Positions 27,663 through 49,834 of a stretch of DNA of 64,000 nt are shown one piece after another. The DNA lies in contig BAAHQB010000147.1 in assembly GCA_054601695.1 (NCBI GenBank), positions 248,001 through 312,000 on the forward strand, given 5' to 3'. The notes beneath the pieces were generated by a model. It was not told where the DNA came from and did no database searches. It saw nothing but the letters and a program-made list of their open reading frames with translations. This DNA comes from Amorphochlora amoebiformis. Taxonomy: Eukaryota > Cercozoa > Chlorarachniophyceae. The translations under genes were made by a program, and so were the position numbers. How positions within the stretch are numbered: position 1 is the stretch's first letter; each line of letters starts with the position of its first letter.

Positions 27663-28836
27663 GTACATATATATATAGATTGAAACCTTAGATTCGAGTT
27701 CGGGTTGCATTTGTATTTTGGTTTTGTATTCGGTTTGGACTTCGGGTTCGAGGTTTGGGTCGGGTTGAGATTTGGGCGTACTAGTTTCCAACCTAGCCTC
27801 GGACTTGATAGCGCCACGGTAGGTTGGAATGCCGACTGGAGCGCTGTTAACTGTAGCAAATGGAGTAGCGGTTTGAGGCATGACAACACTGGCACCAGCG
27901 TCAGGGTTGTCTTCAAGTTGATGCGCATTGTCGGAGGTATCTTGAAGGTGTTGGGCGTCGTCGGAGGTGTCTTCAAGTTGATGCGCATTGTCGGAGATGT
28001 CTCGAAGGTGTTGAGCGTCGTCGGAGGTGTCTTCAAGTTGATGCACATTGTCGGAGATGTCTCGAAGATGTTGAGCGTCGTCGGAGGTGTCTTCAAGTTG
28101 ATGCGCATTGTCGGAGGTGTCTTGAAGGTGGTGTTGGTCGTCGGAGGTGTCTTGATGGTGAGGGGCATCTTTGCGGTTGGGTTGGGGTTGATGGGTACCG
28201 TCGGAGCATCTGGATAGCTTGGAGTCGTCCTTGAAATCAAACATATTAGCACGAAGGGATTCACTTACCTGGGACATATCGACCATCTCGATTGCACTGA
28301 GACCCTGACCCTCATGGAAAGGAGAGCTGAGGCGAGGCTGAGGATTAGTCGTAGTCCAACCAACCCAAGACGCTGCCTGAGAGAAGTGCAGTACAAGTTT
28401 AGTGTTGTAGTGGGTTGGTGAGAGCAGTCAGTGTAGAAGAACAACTGTAGAAGAACAACTGGATTGAAATCATAAAGACTGGGGCTCTGTCATCGTCAGC
28501 AAAACTTGGTGTGAGTACGCACGTATATGAGATAGTTTGTCGATAGCATGGGGTACTACCTGAGCAGGAACAGGGTTGTTAAATCGGGCCAAAGTCTGCG
28601 AAATGCATAACAGGATCAGAAATATCCAACTTCTCTTACATTACCACGTTCTCGTGGCCAGATTTGACAATAGATAGTCTGGTAGTTACCTGGTCGACAT
28701 TGGCCTTCAACTGGCGCAAACCCCCGAGGAGGGATGCAACGGAAAAACTCTTGGAGAGCGCGGTAGGCATAGGATGCTGGTTGTTTCGACACAGGGTGAA
28801 ATCTGGCGAGAGGGCGGGGAGTATAATATCTTGCAT
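19463..28836 (-). CDS. Palindrome gene, right copy: long spliced protein with modular phase-0 exons
   Basis: Function not recognised. Exons in transcript order: 28690-28836, 28560-28595, 28269-28376, 27687-28229, 27402-27500, 26645-26689, 25859-25915, 25648-25680, 25346-25402, 25085-25120, 24627-24683, 24251-24292, 23121-23408, 19775-20704, 19463-19546. Each length is a multiple of three and phase 0 at both ends, about 854 codons. Exon 4 holds the [18 protein letters not shown] repeats (181 codons against 242 on the left). Then come unique segments ([33 protein letters not shown]), three two-exon modules ending TNP then LL(E/A)Y(L/V)(E/D)D, a Gln-rich stretch starting [13 protein letters not shown], the [18 protein letters not shown] repeats and a (PK)n tail. 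The first four and last two exons match the left copy; the middle ones are absent there. The middle exon order is inferred from splice sites and frame only, and the 3' end beyond 19,463 is unknown. Confidence 0.6.
20705..23120. repeat. Intron-like (TA)n region with an embedded repeat element
   Basis: Long (TA)n blocks (20,795-20,850; 21,960-22,010; 22,350-22,760), a TTTGTTTGTGTTG repeat near 21,190, and a dispersed-family element at 21,580-21,959. One exon-like stretch (21,320-21,355, minus) has splice sites but does not fit the phase-0 pattern and is not assigned. Confidence 0.6.
21580..21959. mobile_element. Dispersed short element (GGAGATTCTTGGAGATCGT family)
   Basis: About 380 bases of complex sequence in (TA)n. 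It shares GGAGATTCTTGGAGATCGT, a CCCGGTAGTA tract and GAAGATTCGAGT...GTTAGAACGTTCCTAGAAA with the element at 39,944-40,322. Its right end TTACGCTAACGA matches the family's inverted end; the left end is unclear. No coding capacity. Confidence 0.6.
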
Positions 28837-29314
28837 GTGTACAAAACGCTACCCGCATAAATAGGCCTGAGAGTTGTTAAAACCGACGCCGGCGACGTAT
28901 TAATTTGGAAACGGGTATATATACGTTCTAGACGTTGGGAGAGAGTTGGGGAGTTTCGCCAACATATGACCGGGCCGCGGGCCAGCGGCTATGTTGTTCC
29001 ACGGCTACATGCGGTGGTATTACTGACAACATTAGTGCTCGCATGCACTCGATCCATTCTATTAGGCTAGTCTAGTGGGCGAGGTCTGGAAAGGTCTAGT
29101 GTAGGTAAATCTTGCTGGATCTTGGGCAACTGGAGGTACAGCTTAAGCTTCCGATGGGAAAAGACTCCAACCCACTAGCGTACTCGACCACCGACATTTA
29201 GTTGAATTCAAACGAGAATCGCATCCATGTGGTATTCTGGCCTAATAGTATCATTAGGGTCTACATGTGTTTTAGATGAAAGGTGATGTAATTGGTCCAG
29301 GTTGTCATAGTGCG
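28837..29314. other. Outer end of the right palindrome arm; promoter region of the right-copy gene
   Basis: Reverse complement of positions 1-480 with few differences, including the candidate TATA box at 28,915-28,923. Similarity is seen to 29,314, opposite window position 1, so the true outer boundary cannot be read here. Confidence 0.7.
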
Positions 29315-29943
<629 letters not shown>

Positions 29944-30021
29944 GCGTATTGTCTGGAGGTCCAACGGTTGATCGACGTCTTGTTCAGCAAAATAGAAACG
30001 ACGCTCACAGCTTTGTTCTAG
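29944..30021 (+). CDS. Isolated exon-like segment (doubtful)
   Basis: After the acceptor TTTTCATCAG an open stretch reads AYCLEVQRLIDVLFSK and continues to a TAG at 30,019. The amphipathic composition looks protein-like. No upstream exon could be linked, so it may be chance. Confidence 0.25.
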   Translation, partial: AYCLEVQRLIDVLFSKIETTLTALF

Positions 30022-30399
30022 TAGAAGCTCGTGCTTCACATTCCACAAGGCCCTCGGAGCGTTTGTTGTGATTGTGGTGGTATTTGAGACTCTAAACTGT
30101 TGGTGTGGGAGCGGATGACAGACACGTTAGCGTAGGCTTTGCAGGAAAGCCATCATACCTTGCTTCCAACCGCATGAATGCACAAGCATCCTAAGTATCA
30201 CTTCTTTCCCGCTGCCGCGGGAATGGGACCGCCCTTTTACAAGTATCAACACCCCAAATCTTTTTACATAGCCGAAATTATATATTATTCAGTATTGTGT
30301 ATCTTTTCGGCGAATGTGAGGTCCCGTTAACCGGCCCGGCCAAAATGTATGTAGGGAGTAGACTAATAGATGATGAATGAGGTTATGAGTTTTAGGTAT

Positions 30400-31180
30400 G
30401 AGTGGCAGTGAATGCATGTACTACTCATGTACTACCTACCCTCCTTACGACAAACACGAATGTGCTTGCCTTATCACTTTGTGTACAATATGCTGTCACT
30501 ACGACTGCTACTTACTCATGTGCTATATAGGCTCATGACTTTGAATACAATAAACTGTCACTACGACTGCTACTCATGTGCTAGGATGGCGACATCTCAA
30601 TACTTGGTACAATACATTGCGCATAATGTATTAGTATCCCAACATGCTGACATACTCTGTGATATATGCCGACATCTGTACTTCACATGCGCATAGTGTA
30701 TTAGTGTCTCAACATACTCTGTAATACATACATAATATTACATATACATGCAGACATTTCAATACTTGCTACCTCATGACTTTGTATACAATATACTGTC
30801 TAGTCTAGAACTGTGACTGACTGCTACTCATCTAGACTCATTGCTAGGCTCATGGCTTGTATTCAATATATATACTGTCACTACGACTGCCACTCACGTG
30901 CTAGACTCATGACTTTGCATACAATATACTTGGCACTACGACTGCTTCTCTTGCTAGGCTCACGACTTTGTATGTATACAATACACTGTCACTAGACTCA
31001 CTACGACTGCTACCTTAGTACTTCTAGACTTACTCATGTACTAGGCTCATGAGTCATGAGTCATGAGTCATGACTTCGTCTACAATTCTAGCAATATACT
31101 GTCAATAATACTGCTAGTCACGTGCTAGACTCTTGACTTTGTATACAATCTAGACGATATACGGACCATACTATATATAT
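30400..31180 (+). repeat. Degenerate 50-60-base minisatellite
   Basis: Imperfect copies of a unit with GACTTTGTATACAATA, CTGTCACTACGACTGC and TACTCATGTGCTAGGCTCAT, repeated about ten times with insertions. No coding potential is kept across the copies. Confidence 0.8.
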
Positions 31181-31210
31181 ATTATATATATATATATATC
31201 TAGTATATCT

Positions 31211-31258
<48 letters not shown>

Positions 31259-32041
31259 CACCCACACACACACATAGTCTAGAGACTCTAGACAGTCATG
31301 TTCGGAAAGTAGTACATGCAATAGTAACAATCTAGACAATACTAATTTGCAATATTAACATCTGTTCATCTAGATCATAATAACATGTCTAGATGTACTA
31401 GATGTACTACAATCTCTAGAATCTATAGACAATCGAAAACACATTGCAACATTACCTAGAGATAACTCATTTCGCACGTACGTATACTAGATATATATTT
31501 TTTCAGTGTTGATAGTCCAGATAGTGTATCTCTGAAAATTGTTAAAAACAAAATAATAAGCTAGATTTTTAGTTTAACTAGTTTAAGTGTGCAACATTCA
31601 TTTTCGAATCGTGGAGCCTCTAGTATAGCCTAGATAGCCTGCATATAACGTATAAAGATAGGATGAATAACATACTGAAGGGTTCATCTTTCTGTCCGTG
31701 GCTAGGGGAACAATCGGCGCTTACAGCGCGCTTCACAACTATTTTCGTATCTTTCGCGTGTTAACTACCTAGACTACTGCAGAAGGAGTTGCTTGGTTCT
31801 GAAACGATCTAGACGATATGCCCCGTCTAGACTAGTAGATGCTAGAGATATTCACGGTTTTCGTTTTTCCCGGATGCCTGATTGAATTTTGCTATCGTCT
31901 GCAGTACGACGTGTCCATCCTATTTTGAACCTTCATTTCCAATGATGCCAGATATCCTGATCAGTCTAAATTTTAATGATTTTCTTGTCGACAACACGAG
32001 AGTCAACTAGTTAGTATATCATCAGCATCATCATAATATAT

Positions 32042-32092
<51 letters not shown>

Positions 32093-32125
32093 AAAATATA
32101 TATCTGTACGCATGATGTGTTTCCG
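31181..32125. other. CTAG-rich spacer
   Basis: Many CTAG/TCTAGA tetramers, a short TA block at 31,180-31,250, and (TA)n at 32,036-32,095. No gene is visible. Confidence 0.5.
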
Positions 32126-32740
32126 TTACCCTGAACTAGAGTCCGAACTAGAGTCCGACTCGTCTTCAGTATTCTGGTTCAATTTCCGTCCACTAGCCTC
32201 TATTTTTGAAATTTCATACGAATCCATTGATTCATCTCCACTGATACACACACACACATACAAAGACACACACATACCTAAATATTATATACACATTTAT
32301 ATGTATATGTATTTTGATTGTATGCACACCTGGAATCAGAATCATCCCAAACGTTTCCACCGAGTAAATCAAACGTCAAAGTCACAGGCTTACCCGCCTG
32401 AGCAGAAGTGCATGAGACTCCAAAGTGCTTGCACAAAGTTAGGCCAGTACAAATTAAATGTGATGAGTACTTCTCTGCAGCCTGCAATGAACGAATCAGG
32501 TGATTTGCCTTCGCCCACCTTGAAGCCATTCACTCGCGTTAAGCACATTCCTCTCATTACACCATGTGCCTTCGCTTTTCCCTGTCAGATCAATATATGT
32601 TACATGCCTTCTATATATTTGATAGCTAAGATCTGGCGACCTTTTCATCCAAATAGTCAACGTATAGGTAACCGCTTCCGTCGACTTCAAAGTCAAACTC
32701 CTCACTCGCTTCGTAGGTGACCTCACCATATTTGGATTCA
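32126..32740 (-). CDS. PDZ-like domain protein, 3' end
   Basis: Four exons in transcript order, 32641-32740, 32471-32581, 32330-32397 and 32126-32240, join in frame through GT-AG sites to a TAA at 32,126-32,128. The first exon needs a phase-2 upstream partner, so the 5' part is missing. The joined product reads YLYVDYLDEK, then GMCLTRVNGFKVGEGKSPD, then FIAGCREAGKPVTLTFDLL. This is the pattern of the second half of a PDZ domain: a carboxylate-loop-side strand, a VNG turn, a helix, and a final GKPVTLTF strand. The C-terminal tail is acidic and serine-rich (TEDESDSSSDSSSG). PDZ domains bind protein C-termini or act as scaffolds; the partner is unknown. Further same-strand exons lie upstream and may be one gene. 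Confidence 0.72.
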
Positions 32741-33505
32741 CTTTAACAGCAACGACTAGAACGAGAAAAGACAATAATTTGCATGCATTCGGATAACTTG
32801 TCGGGCTGACCAAGAATGGCGGCATACACGTGTTGGGGCCGGAAATTCGGCCCGGAATCCGGCATATTGAAGGTTAGAAACTAGCTATATACTAGCTACA
32901 GCTACGCGGAGACGCCAGGAAATCAACTAGATCAAGCCTGCGGAGGGAACCTCGATCTAGTCGATATCTAGATACCTAGGATACTACTAGTCTAGTAGTA
33001 CTAGGTACTAGCGTGATACTGTGTCTAGTACGCGTGTGTGTCGCGTGTGTGTATATTTCGTGTGCGATATCTTCTAGATCCTAGAGATCTTGTTAAATTT
33101 GTTGAGATACCTATCATTTACTAGTTTAACCTAAACTGGTTTAAGGTCGGGGTTAATCTACGAGTCTAGTTAATAGGTTACGAGTCTTCTAGTCTTACGA
33201 CAACCTAGACAACAATTATCTAGATTATAAGCTAGATTATAAGTAGCGTTATACTAGCTCTAGTAGCTAGACTAGCTAGACTCTCTAGACTCTAGAGACT
33301 AGGTATAGCAACTCTCTAGACTCTAGAGACTCTAGAACTTAGTTTACAAAACTACTAGAACTATATATATATACTAGAACTGGCCGGTATATATAACTAC
33401 TAGAACTAGTAGATGCTAGGTATGTCTAGAGGTACTAGATCTAGTAGATGTAACTCTCTTAAAATTGTGGTTTTTCTATTTTTATCTAATCTTTATAGAG
33501 TCTAC

Positions 33506-33575
33506 CAGGTCTATAGATGTCTCGTTGTTACCGTTGCTAATTTTGACTCCATTTATGATTTCGTCCTCGAACAAA
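33506..33575 (-). CDS. Exon-like segment upstream of the PDZ gene
   Basis: Between an acceptor (AAAACCAG) and a donor (CTG|GTAGAC) the minus strand reads LFEDEIINGVKISNGN and on to SIDL without a stop. The amino-acid composition is protein-like. Its end phase (0) does not match the PDZ exon at 32,740 (needs 2), so at least one exon is missing or it belongs elsewhere. Confidence 0.4.
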
Positions 33576-33733
33576 CTGGTTTTAACTAAATGAGGCTATA
33601 GATATTGCAGACGCATCTCGAAACATAGCGTTTACCTGGCGTTGTATCATAAGATCATGAATATAGGCATTGTGAGTACGTATAGACGTGTGCACGTACC
33701 GCGTCGCGGTCTAGCAGTGAGACATCGATCTGA

Positions 33734-33782
<49 letters not shown>

Positions 33783-33876
33783 ATGATAGTTACTAGTGAT
33801 ATTGGAAGGATACTCAAATTAGGAATGCTCAAGTTCCGGTTTGTGATGGATTGACATGTATATATATATATATATA

Positions 33877-33917
<41 letters not shown>

Positions 33918-34070
33918 ATATATATGTATATGTGTGTGTATATATGTATAGACATATCCGTGTATACATACATATTCCCACACCCATGAAAGCATTATTA
34001 ATCGGGTATCTTTTTATACGTACGTGGTCACTGATCAGATTCACAACATGTACTAGTAGATGTACAGTAC
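33576..34070. repeat. (CA)n and (TA)n intron-like spacer
   Basis: Holds (CA)n at 33,737-33,779 and (TA)n at 33,858-33,925. A minus-strand open stretch near 33,800-33,850 was considered but has no acceptor. Confidence 0.5.
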
Positions 34071-34144
34071 CTTCTCGCTTGTGATGTCTGGATGGCCCTC
34101 GAGGAATGCCAACGCCTTTGCCGGTGGCATGGTGTTGATCAAAA
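34071..34144 (-). CDS. Exon-like segment
   Basis: Between acceptor CGAATCGCAG and donor GAGAAG|GTACTG the minus strand reads [15 protein letters not shown] and on to DITSEK. Entry phase 1, exit phase 0. It is protein-like and on the same strand as the exons on either side, but the link in each direction is not resolved. Confidence 0.45.
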
Positions 34145-34253
34145 CTGCGATTCGATAACGACGAATCTGTTTAAAACAAGATTCGCAAAATCACAGATAC
34201 ACGCACACAATACATCCGAAGATCAGAGTATATATGTACATATAATAAATACT

Positions 34254-34294
<41 letters not shown>

Positions 34295-34384
34295 GTATTA
34301 TTCCTGATGTTAGAACAATATAATGGCATGAAAGGATGCAACTAAACAAGAGAATATCAATGTCACATAGAACAATCAAATATA

Positions 34385-35035
34385 TGTTGGGAGATCGTTG
34401 GACGGAGAGTGCTGGAAATCGTCTGAACGCTACTAACCGTTACTACCGGTTGTAACTGAAATCAAAAGTATTACTAGTATTAGGCGAAGAAGTATTAGGT
34501 GAGGGCGTGCCGTCACGACATATCACGCTCTGAACTTTTCCCGAAGTTTCGAGTGCGTCCAAGAAGTTCGCGTAGTTGTAGAATATTCTACGTGCACATA
34601 AATAACCAGTTTGTTCCAAGCTAGTTTGTCATTATGCACGAATCATAGTCCAAACGGACCTGAGCAAAACCTAGATAGACTACCTGTTCTCCATACCACT
34701 GCGCTGCGATAATTCAGGCCGGACCGGACTCTCCCGGCGGACCGGGAGAGTCCGGAGATTCTTGGAGATCGTTACGTCCGGTAGTACCCGGTAGTACCGA
34801 GTGGTACCCGGCAGTACCTGTAGTAACATGGGAGGTGTAACAAAGCGTGGCATCACGCCATGCCAACCCACAGTACCCACCCTAAGTACCCTCCCTCTTT
34901 TTTTACACAGTACACTTGTAGTACCCAGTAGTAGTGCCCATGCATTTGCAGTACCCATGCATGAAATTTTGCCTCCCATCATTTCGAATCCAAACAGACT
35001 TCACTCCAACCTAATAACCTAATTCCGGACTGCCA
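34385..35035. mobile_element. Dispersed-element remnant(s)
   Basis: Shares GGAGATTCTTGGAGATCGT, TCCGGTAGTACCCGGTAGTA and CCCGAAG(T/A)TTCGAGTG segments with the elements at 21.6, 40.0 and 62.4 kb. It looks like two partial copies side by side. No inverted ends are clear and there is no coding capacity. Confidence 0.5.
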
Positions 35036-35220
35036 TTTGCTAGTACCAACGTCTATTCGATGGAATACCAGAATCTGGAACACCGTGTACTGACCACCAT
35101 TTATCGATCAAACCGTTGCACAAACAAAATATTCATATCACACAGGCACACGCACATACATATGTCTAGTATATGTGTTCATATCTATATGTAGTAGTAT
35201 GTATTAGTATGTTGAACTCG

Positions 35221-35255
<35 letters not shown>

Positions 35256-35256
35256 C

Positions 35257-38421
<3,165 letters not shown>

Positions 38422-38459
38422 CTATCAGTATTAATATATATATATATATGTATATATCA

Positions 38460-38506
<47 letters not shown>

Positions 38507-38537
38507 ACACACGCACACACAAAACACTCACACACAC

Positions 38538-38575
<38 letters not shown>

Positions 38576-38613
38576 TATATACATATTTGTATGTTTTGAA
38601 ATGTTCACATATA

Positions 38614-38658
<45 letters not shown>

Positions 38659-38807
38659 TTAAAATATGCTGTGTATATGTTTAATTAAATACATGCATGG
38701 ATAAACAACATGTACTTAAATATACATACATATACCACTGTACACATACGTATATATTATATATTTATGTATAAATATGTACCATATATACATATATACA
38801 TATATAT

Positions 38808-38855
<48 letters not shown>

Positions 38856-38974
38856 AAGTATAGTGACCGTCCACGCAGTGATAAACTTGATCCAAATGTA
38901 CCTATGCAAACGTAAATACTCTATCAAATTAATACATTAATCGTATCTAACTAGTCTAATGCTACATACGAATA
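38422..38974. repeat. Microsatellite block
   Basis: Mostly (TA)n and CA patches. A minus-strand stretch (about 38,872-38,906) with an acceptor and a GTCACT donor could be a further upstream exon, but the evidence is thin. Confidence 0.5.
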
Positions 38975-39600
38975 TGAGTGCATTTACATACGCATATCAA
39001 TTCATTGTCGGATGGCTATCTCGAATGCGTATGCAAACATATATGTGGTGAAATGAATCATGTCTCATTCTACATACGCATATCGACACTCTCTCGAGTG
39101 CCTATGCAAACATACATACTCTCTAGACTCTATATATATACTTATATATCAATCATATCTCATTCTACATACTCATGTGAATACACTGTCGAATGCAAGC
39201 ATACATAGTGATATGATTGATATCTCACCCTACATGCGCGTATCAAGAGGTTGTTGAATGCTTGCGCAAACACACAAGTCATGTGATATCTCATCAATCA
39301 TTGATATCTCATCAATGATTGATATCTCAGTCTACATGCTCATATCAAGAGAGTGAGGCGTAAACAGACAAGTCATGTGATATCTCATCAAGGATATCTG
39401 CAAACAGACAAGTCATGTGATATCTCATCAAGGATATCTCACCCTACGTGCCCATATCAAGAGTGTGTTGAATGATTGTGCAAACACACAAGTCAAGTGA
39501 TATCTCATGAATGATTGATATCTCAGTCTACATGCTCATATCAAGAGTCTGTTGAATGCCTGTGCAAACATATACGTCTTATCTCTTTCTACTATCTCAT
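38975..39600 (+). repeat. Degenerate 60-90-base minisatellite
   Basis: Imperfect copies with TGATATCTCA(T/G)TCTACAT, GCATATCAA and GTGCAAACA(T/C)ACA segments. The later copies (from about 39,270) add AAGTCATGTGATATCTCATC blocks. No gene is supported. Confidence 0.8.
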
Positions 39601-39826
39601 CCGACGCATAATCATATCAATATAACTATACAACAAATCTGTCAAAATTACATACACATTTGTATACATAATATTTAAACCTTCCCCTAGCCGGTTTGAT
39701 TTCGACTTTTTTCTCTCCTGATATTTTATATACAAATATTTGATATACAAATATTTGATATACAACCTCGTATTATATACATCATTGATAAAAACATGTT
39801 ATATATATATATATATATATTATATA

Positions 39827-39899
<73 letters not shown>

Positions 39900-39908
39900 A
39901 AAGAAATA

Positions 39909-39943
<35 letters not shown>
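39601..39943. repeat. (TA)n block
   Basis: Short complex sequence with three GATATACAAATATTT copies, then (TA)n. No gene is visible. Confidence 0.6.
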
Positions 39944-39948
<5 letters not shown>

Positions 39949-40322
39949 ATAGAAATAATATAAATAGCATGAGCGGACACAGTTCGAAGATTAGACATCG
40001 ATAGCGTGCTGAAGTTTAGTTGTACGTATACTACAGATAGCTGGAGATCGCCGGAGATTTCGGAGATTCTTGGAGATCGTCTCATTCGGTAGTCACAGGT
40101 AGTAAACTGTAGTAACGCGGCTTCCGAGTATGAAGTGACAGGACGTGACGTCACGCCATATCACGCATTCAGAACTTTCCCGAAGATTCGAGTGTGTTCG
40201 AGAAGTTAGAACGTTCCTAGAAATTTCTCAATGGAATTGGTTGAGAATTCCCTTTATCATTTGCCATAATCCAAATGGACTACAATCGAACCTAATCCTG
40301 GACTACTACCGTTGCGTTAACA
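39944..40322. mobile_element. MITE-like dispersed element
   Basis: About 380 bases of complex sequence in (TA)n, beginning TTGTTATAG and ending TTGCGTTAACA. It shares GGAGATTCTTGGAGATCGT, GACGTCACGCCATATCACG and GTTAGAACGTTCCTAGAAA with other copies. No open frame. Type assignment rests on short inverted ends plus repeat copies. Confidence 0.65.
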
Positions 40323-40334
40323 CTACATACACAT

Positions 40335-40402
<68 letters not shown>

Positions 40403-41069
40403 ATTTATGTATGTATATTTACAAATATAAATAAAAATATATAGAACTACCAAGAAGTATATATCCTTAGCAATAAAAATGAACACAGATTTACAATCTA
40501 TATGCAATACTCGGTATAATAAATGTATCCAGCATATGTACTATACAATATTCAAGTACATACATACATACATACATACATACATACATACATACATACA
40601 TACATACATGCATGCATACATGCATACATACATGCATTAATACATACATACATGCATACATACATACATGCATACATACATACATAAATACATGCATACA
40701 TACATACATACATACATACATACAAACATGGATACATACATACATACATACATAAATACATACATACATACAATATTACACACCCAAAGACATAAGCATG
40801 TATATATATATATATATATATATATTCATAATACATATATATATATATATATAATACATATATACATATATATATATAATATATATTACATATGTGTGAA
40901 TATGTTCTTAGAAACTGAAGAAAGTATTCTTAAACATACATATCTCTATATTCTTAATTAAAACTCAAAACACTAGTCTTAAACATACATAATATTAAGA
41001 TATGTACTATTCATGAAAATTACATAGTGCATATATGTAATATATATAACCTATATACACACACATACA

Positions 41070-41142
<73 letters not shown>

Positions 41143-41156
41143 ATATATAGTCGCAA
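40323..41156. repeat. (TA)n and (ACAT)n microsatellites
   Basis: (TA)n at 40,348-40,395, a 210-base (ACAT)n array with GCAT interruptions at 40,556-40,770, and more (TA)n. The poly-(CMYV) open frames across it are artefacts. Confidence 0.85.
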
Positions 41157-45014
<3,858 letters not shown>

Positions 45015-45059
45015 CTACACATTATATACAAATATACGTGTGCGTACATATGTACATAC

Positions 45060-45384
45060 ATGTAGTAAATTCAAGGGCTAACTGTGGTGGTTGTTGATGA
45101 TGTGTATGCTTTTGCTGAGGGAAATGGAAGGGTTGACTGTGGTGGTTGTTGATTGGGTTTGGTAATAGAAATGAAAGGACTACTTTTTGGAAGTATTCTG
45201 ATGGTATGTGAGGTTTGCTAATGGAAATGGAAGGGCTAATTGTGGTGGTTGTTTGATGGTGTGTATGATTTGGCCATGGAAATGTAAGTCGAAATTGAAG
45301 GTGTAATTGAAATGCAAGTGGAATGCAAGTGGAAATGAAAATGGAATTCATATGGGAATCATGCACGCGCGATGGGTGTCGATC
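45060..45384. repeat. Degenerate ATGGAAGGGCTAA repeats
   Basis: Three to four diverged copies of a 60-120-base unit with GAAATGGAAGGG and GTGGTGGTTGTTGAT. A minus-strand open stretch across them (PINNHHSQPFHFPQQ) probably reflects the repeat. Confidence 0.5.
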
Positions 45385-45800
45385 TAGGAGATGATTCCTG
45401 ATCGTGGTCATGGTCATGGTCATGTCATGCTCAGGTCATGGTCATCGTCAGGATCATGGTCATAGGGTCATGGTCATGGTCATCGTCAGGGTCATGGTCT
45501 TTCATGGTCATGGTCATCGTCAGGATCATGGTCATTCATGGTCATGGTCATCGTCAGGATAATGGTCATGGTCATGGCTATGGTCATCGTCAGGATCTTG
45601 GTCATGGTCATGGTCATGGTCATGGTCATTGTCAGGATCATGGTCATAGGGTCAGGGTCATGGTCATGGTCATCGTCAGGGTCATGGTCATAGGTCATGG
45701 TCATGGTCATCGTCAGGATCATGGTCACGGACCTTAGTGATGGAGGTCATCGTGAGGGTTATGGTCATGGTCATGGTGATAGTGGTGGCGAAGATGACGA
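45385..45800 (+). repeat. GGTCAT hexamer minisatellite with GGTCATCGTCAGGATCAT higher-order units
   Basis: GGTCAT hexamers broken at intervals by CGTCAGGATCAT or CGTCAGGGTCAT, giving higher-order units. Both strands stay open as repeat translations (GHGHR on plus, TMTMILTM on minus). No gene is called. Confidence 0.9.
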
Positions 45801-46072
45801 TGATGTGGTCATGAAATAAACAAGTTGGTGAATACCCTTGCTCCTCGAGTTCGAATCCCAAGACCGAGATAGGTTTTAATTCCTGACAAGCAGAAACACA
45901 TCGAGATTAGCCATGAAGCTGCCGTTGGACCTCACATCTCACAGTATCTCAAACAGGGATGCGCTATCATACCATCTACGGCACATTCATTTTAACTACG
46001 AAAACCCATACTCCACACAAAACACAGACACCCAGCCACGTGCCATTCTATACACACACAACCTCCATCGAC

Positions 46073-49060
<2,988 letters not shown>

Positions 49061-49834
49061 TACAGCTGATTTTATTTAATAATTTTTTGTTTTCGGCAGT
49101 ACTAGTTGTAATCTTTAAAACTTGAACCGCACAAGTCCTAGAAGTCATACTAGGATTCTAGAGATTAGAGTATATCCGTCTGGTCGCTGTCTAGGTTGTG
49201 TAGGTATTTGTACAATGTACAGCTGTCAGCTAGTCAGATTTCAAGGTGATCAACGTTGAACCGCTGTCAATACGCTAGATCGATATGCTAGAATCTAATA
49301 CTAGTACTAGAGTAATAGCGGCTAGATACTACGATTCCACTGATTCTAGTGATTGTTATTTCTACGTTTAGTTTTTGTGCTATCGATATATCTAGGCTAT
49401 GTAAGTATGTATTTTGCTGTTTCGGCTGCTCAGACCTAGCAGACTACCTAGACTACCATGCAAGCTCTCTAGAACCCTAGAGAACTAGCGCGCGAGTAGC
49501 TTAAGCTCTAGAAGCTCGAGAGCTGGGATCTGCTAGTCTCTAGAGTCTAGTCCAAGCGCACTAGTGACTGGAGTTGCGATTCTAGGTGGGTAGCTAGGTA
49601 GCTAGACTAGACAGAATAATCTCTCTATATAGATAATCTATAGCTATAGATAATACACAGATGTACTAGATCTAGTTTGAGATGTTGTAGTAATAATCTA
49701 GATAATGAAGAATGATGAATCGCGAGCGAAGCATTGTGATACCAATAACTTGTCGTCTAGGCGAGCATGGCCACAGAATTGGAGAAGATGTCTATATAGC
49801 GTCGAACTGAAAATTAATCTGGCAACTTTCCTAT
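49061..49834. other. CTAG-rich convergent intergenic spacer
   Basis: Separates the 3' ends of the plus-strand gene ending at 49,060 and the minus-strand kinase ending at 49,835. Unusually dense in CTAG, with little microsatellite. Presumably holds both polyadenylation regions, but no clear AATAAA was picked out. Confidence 0.5.

Noticed and set aside
40556-40770. CRISPR-like regular array
   Set aside because: It is a plain (ACAT)n microsatellite with GCAT interruptions; no distinct spacers.
45830-45890. tRNA-like GAGTTCGAATCCC box
   Set aside because: The flanking bases cannot form the T-arm stem and no acceptor or anticodon arm is present.
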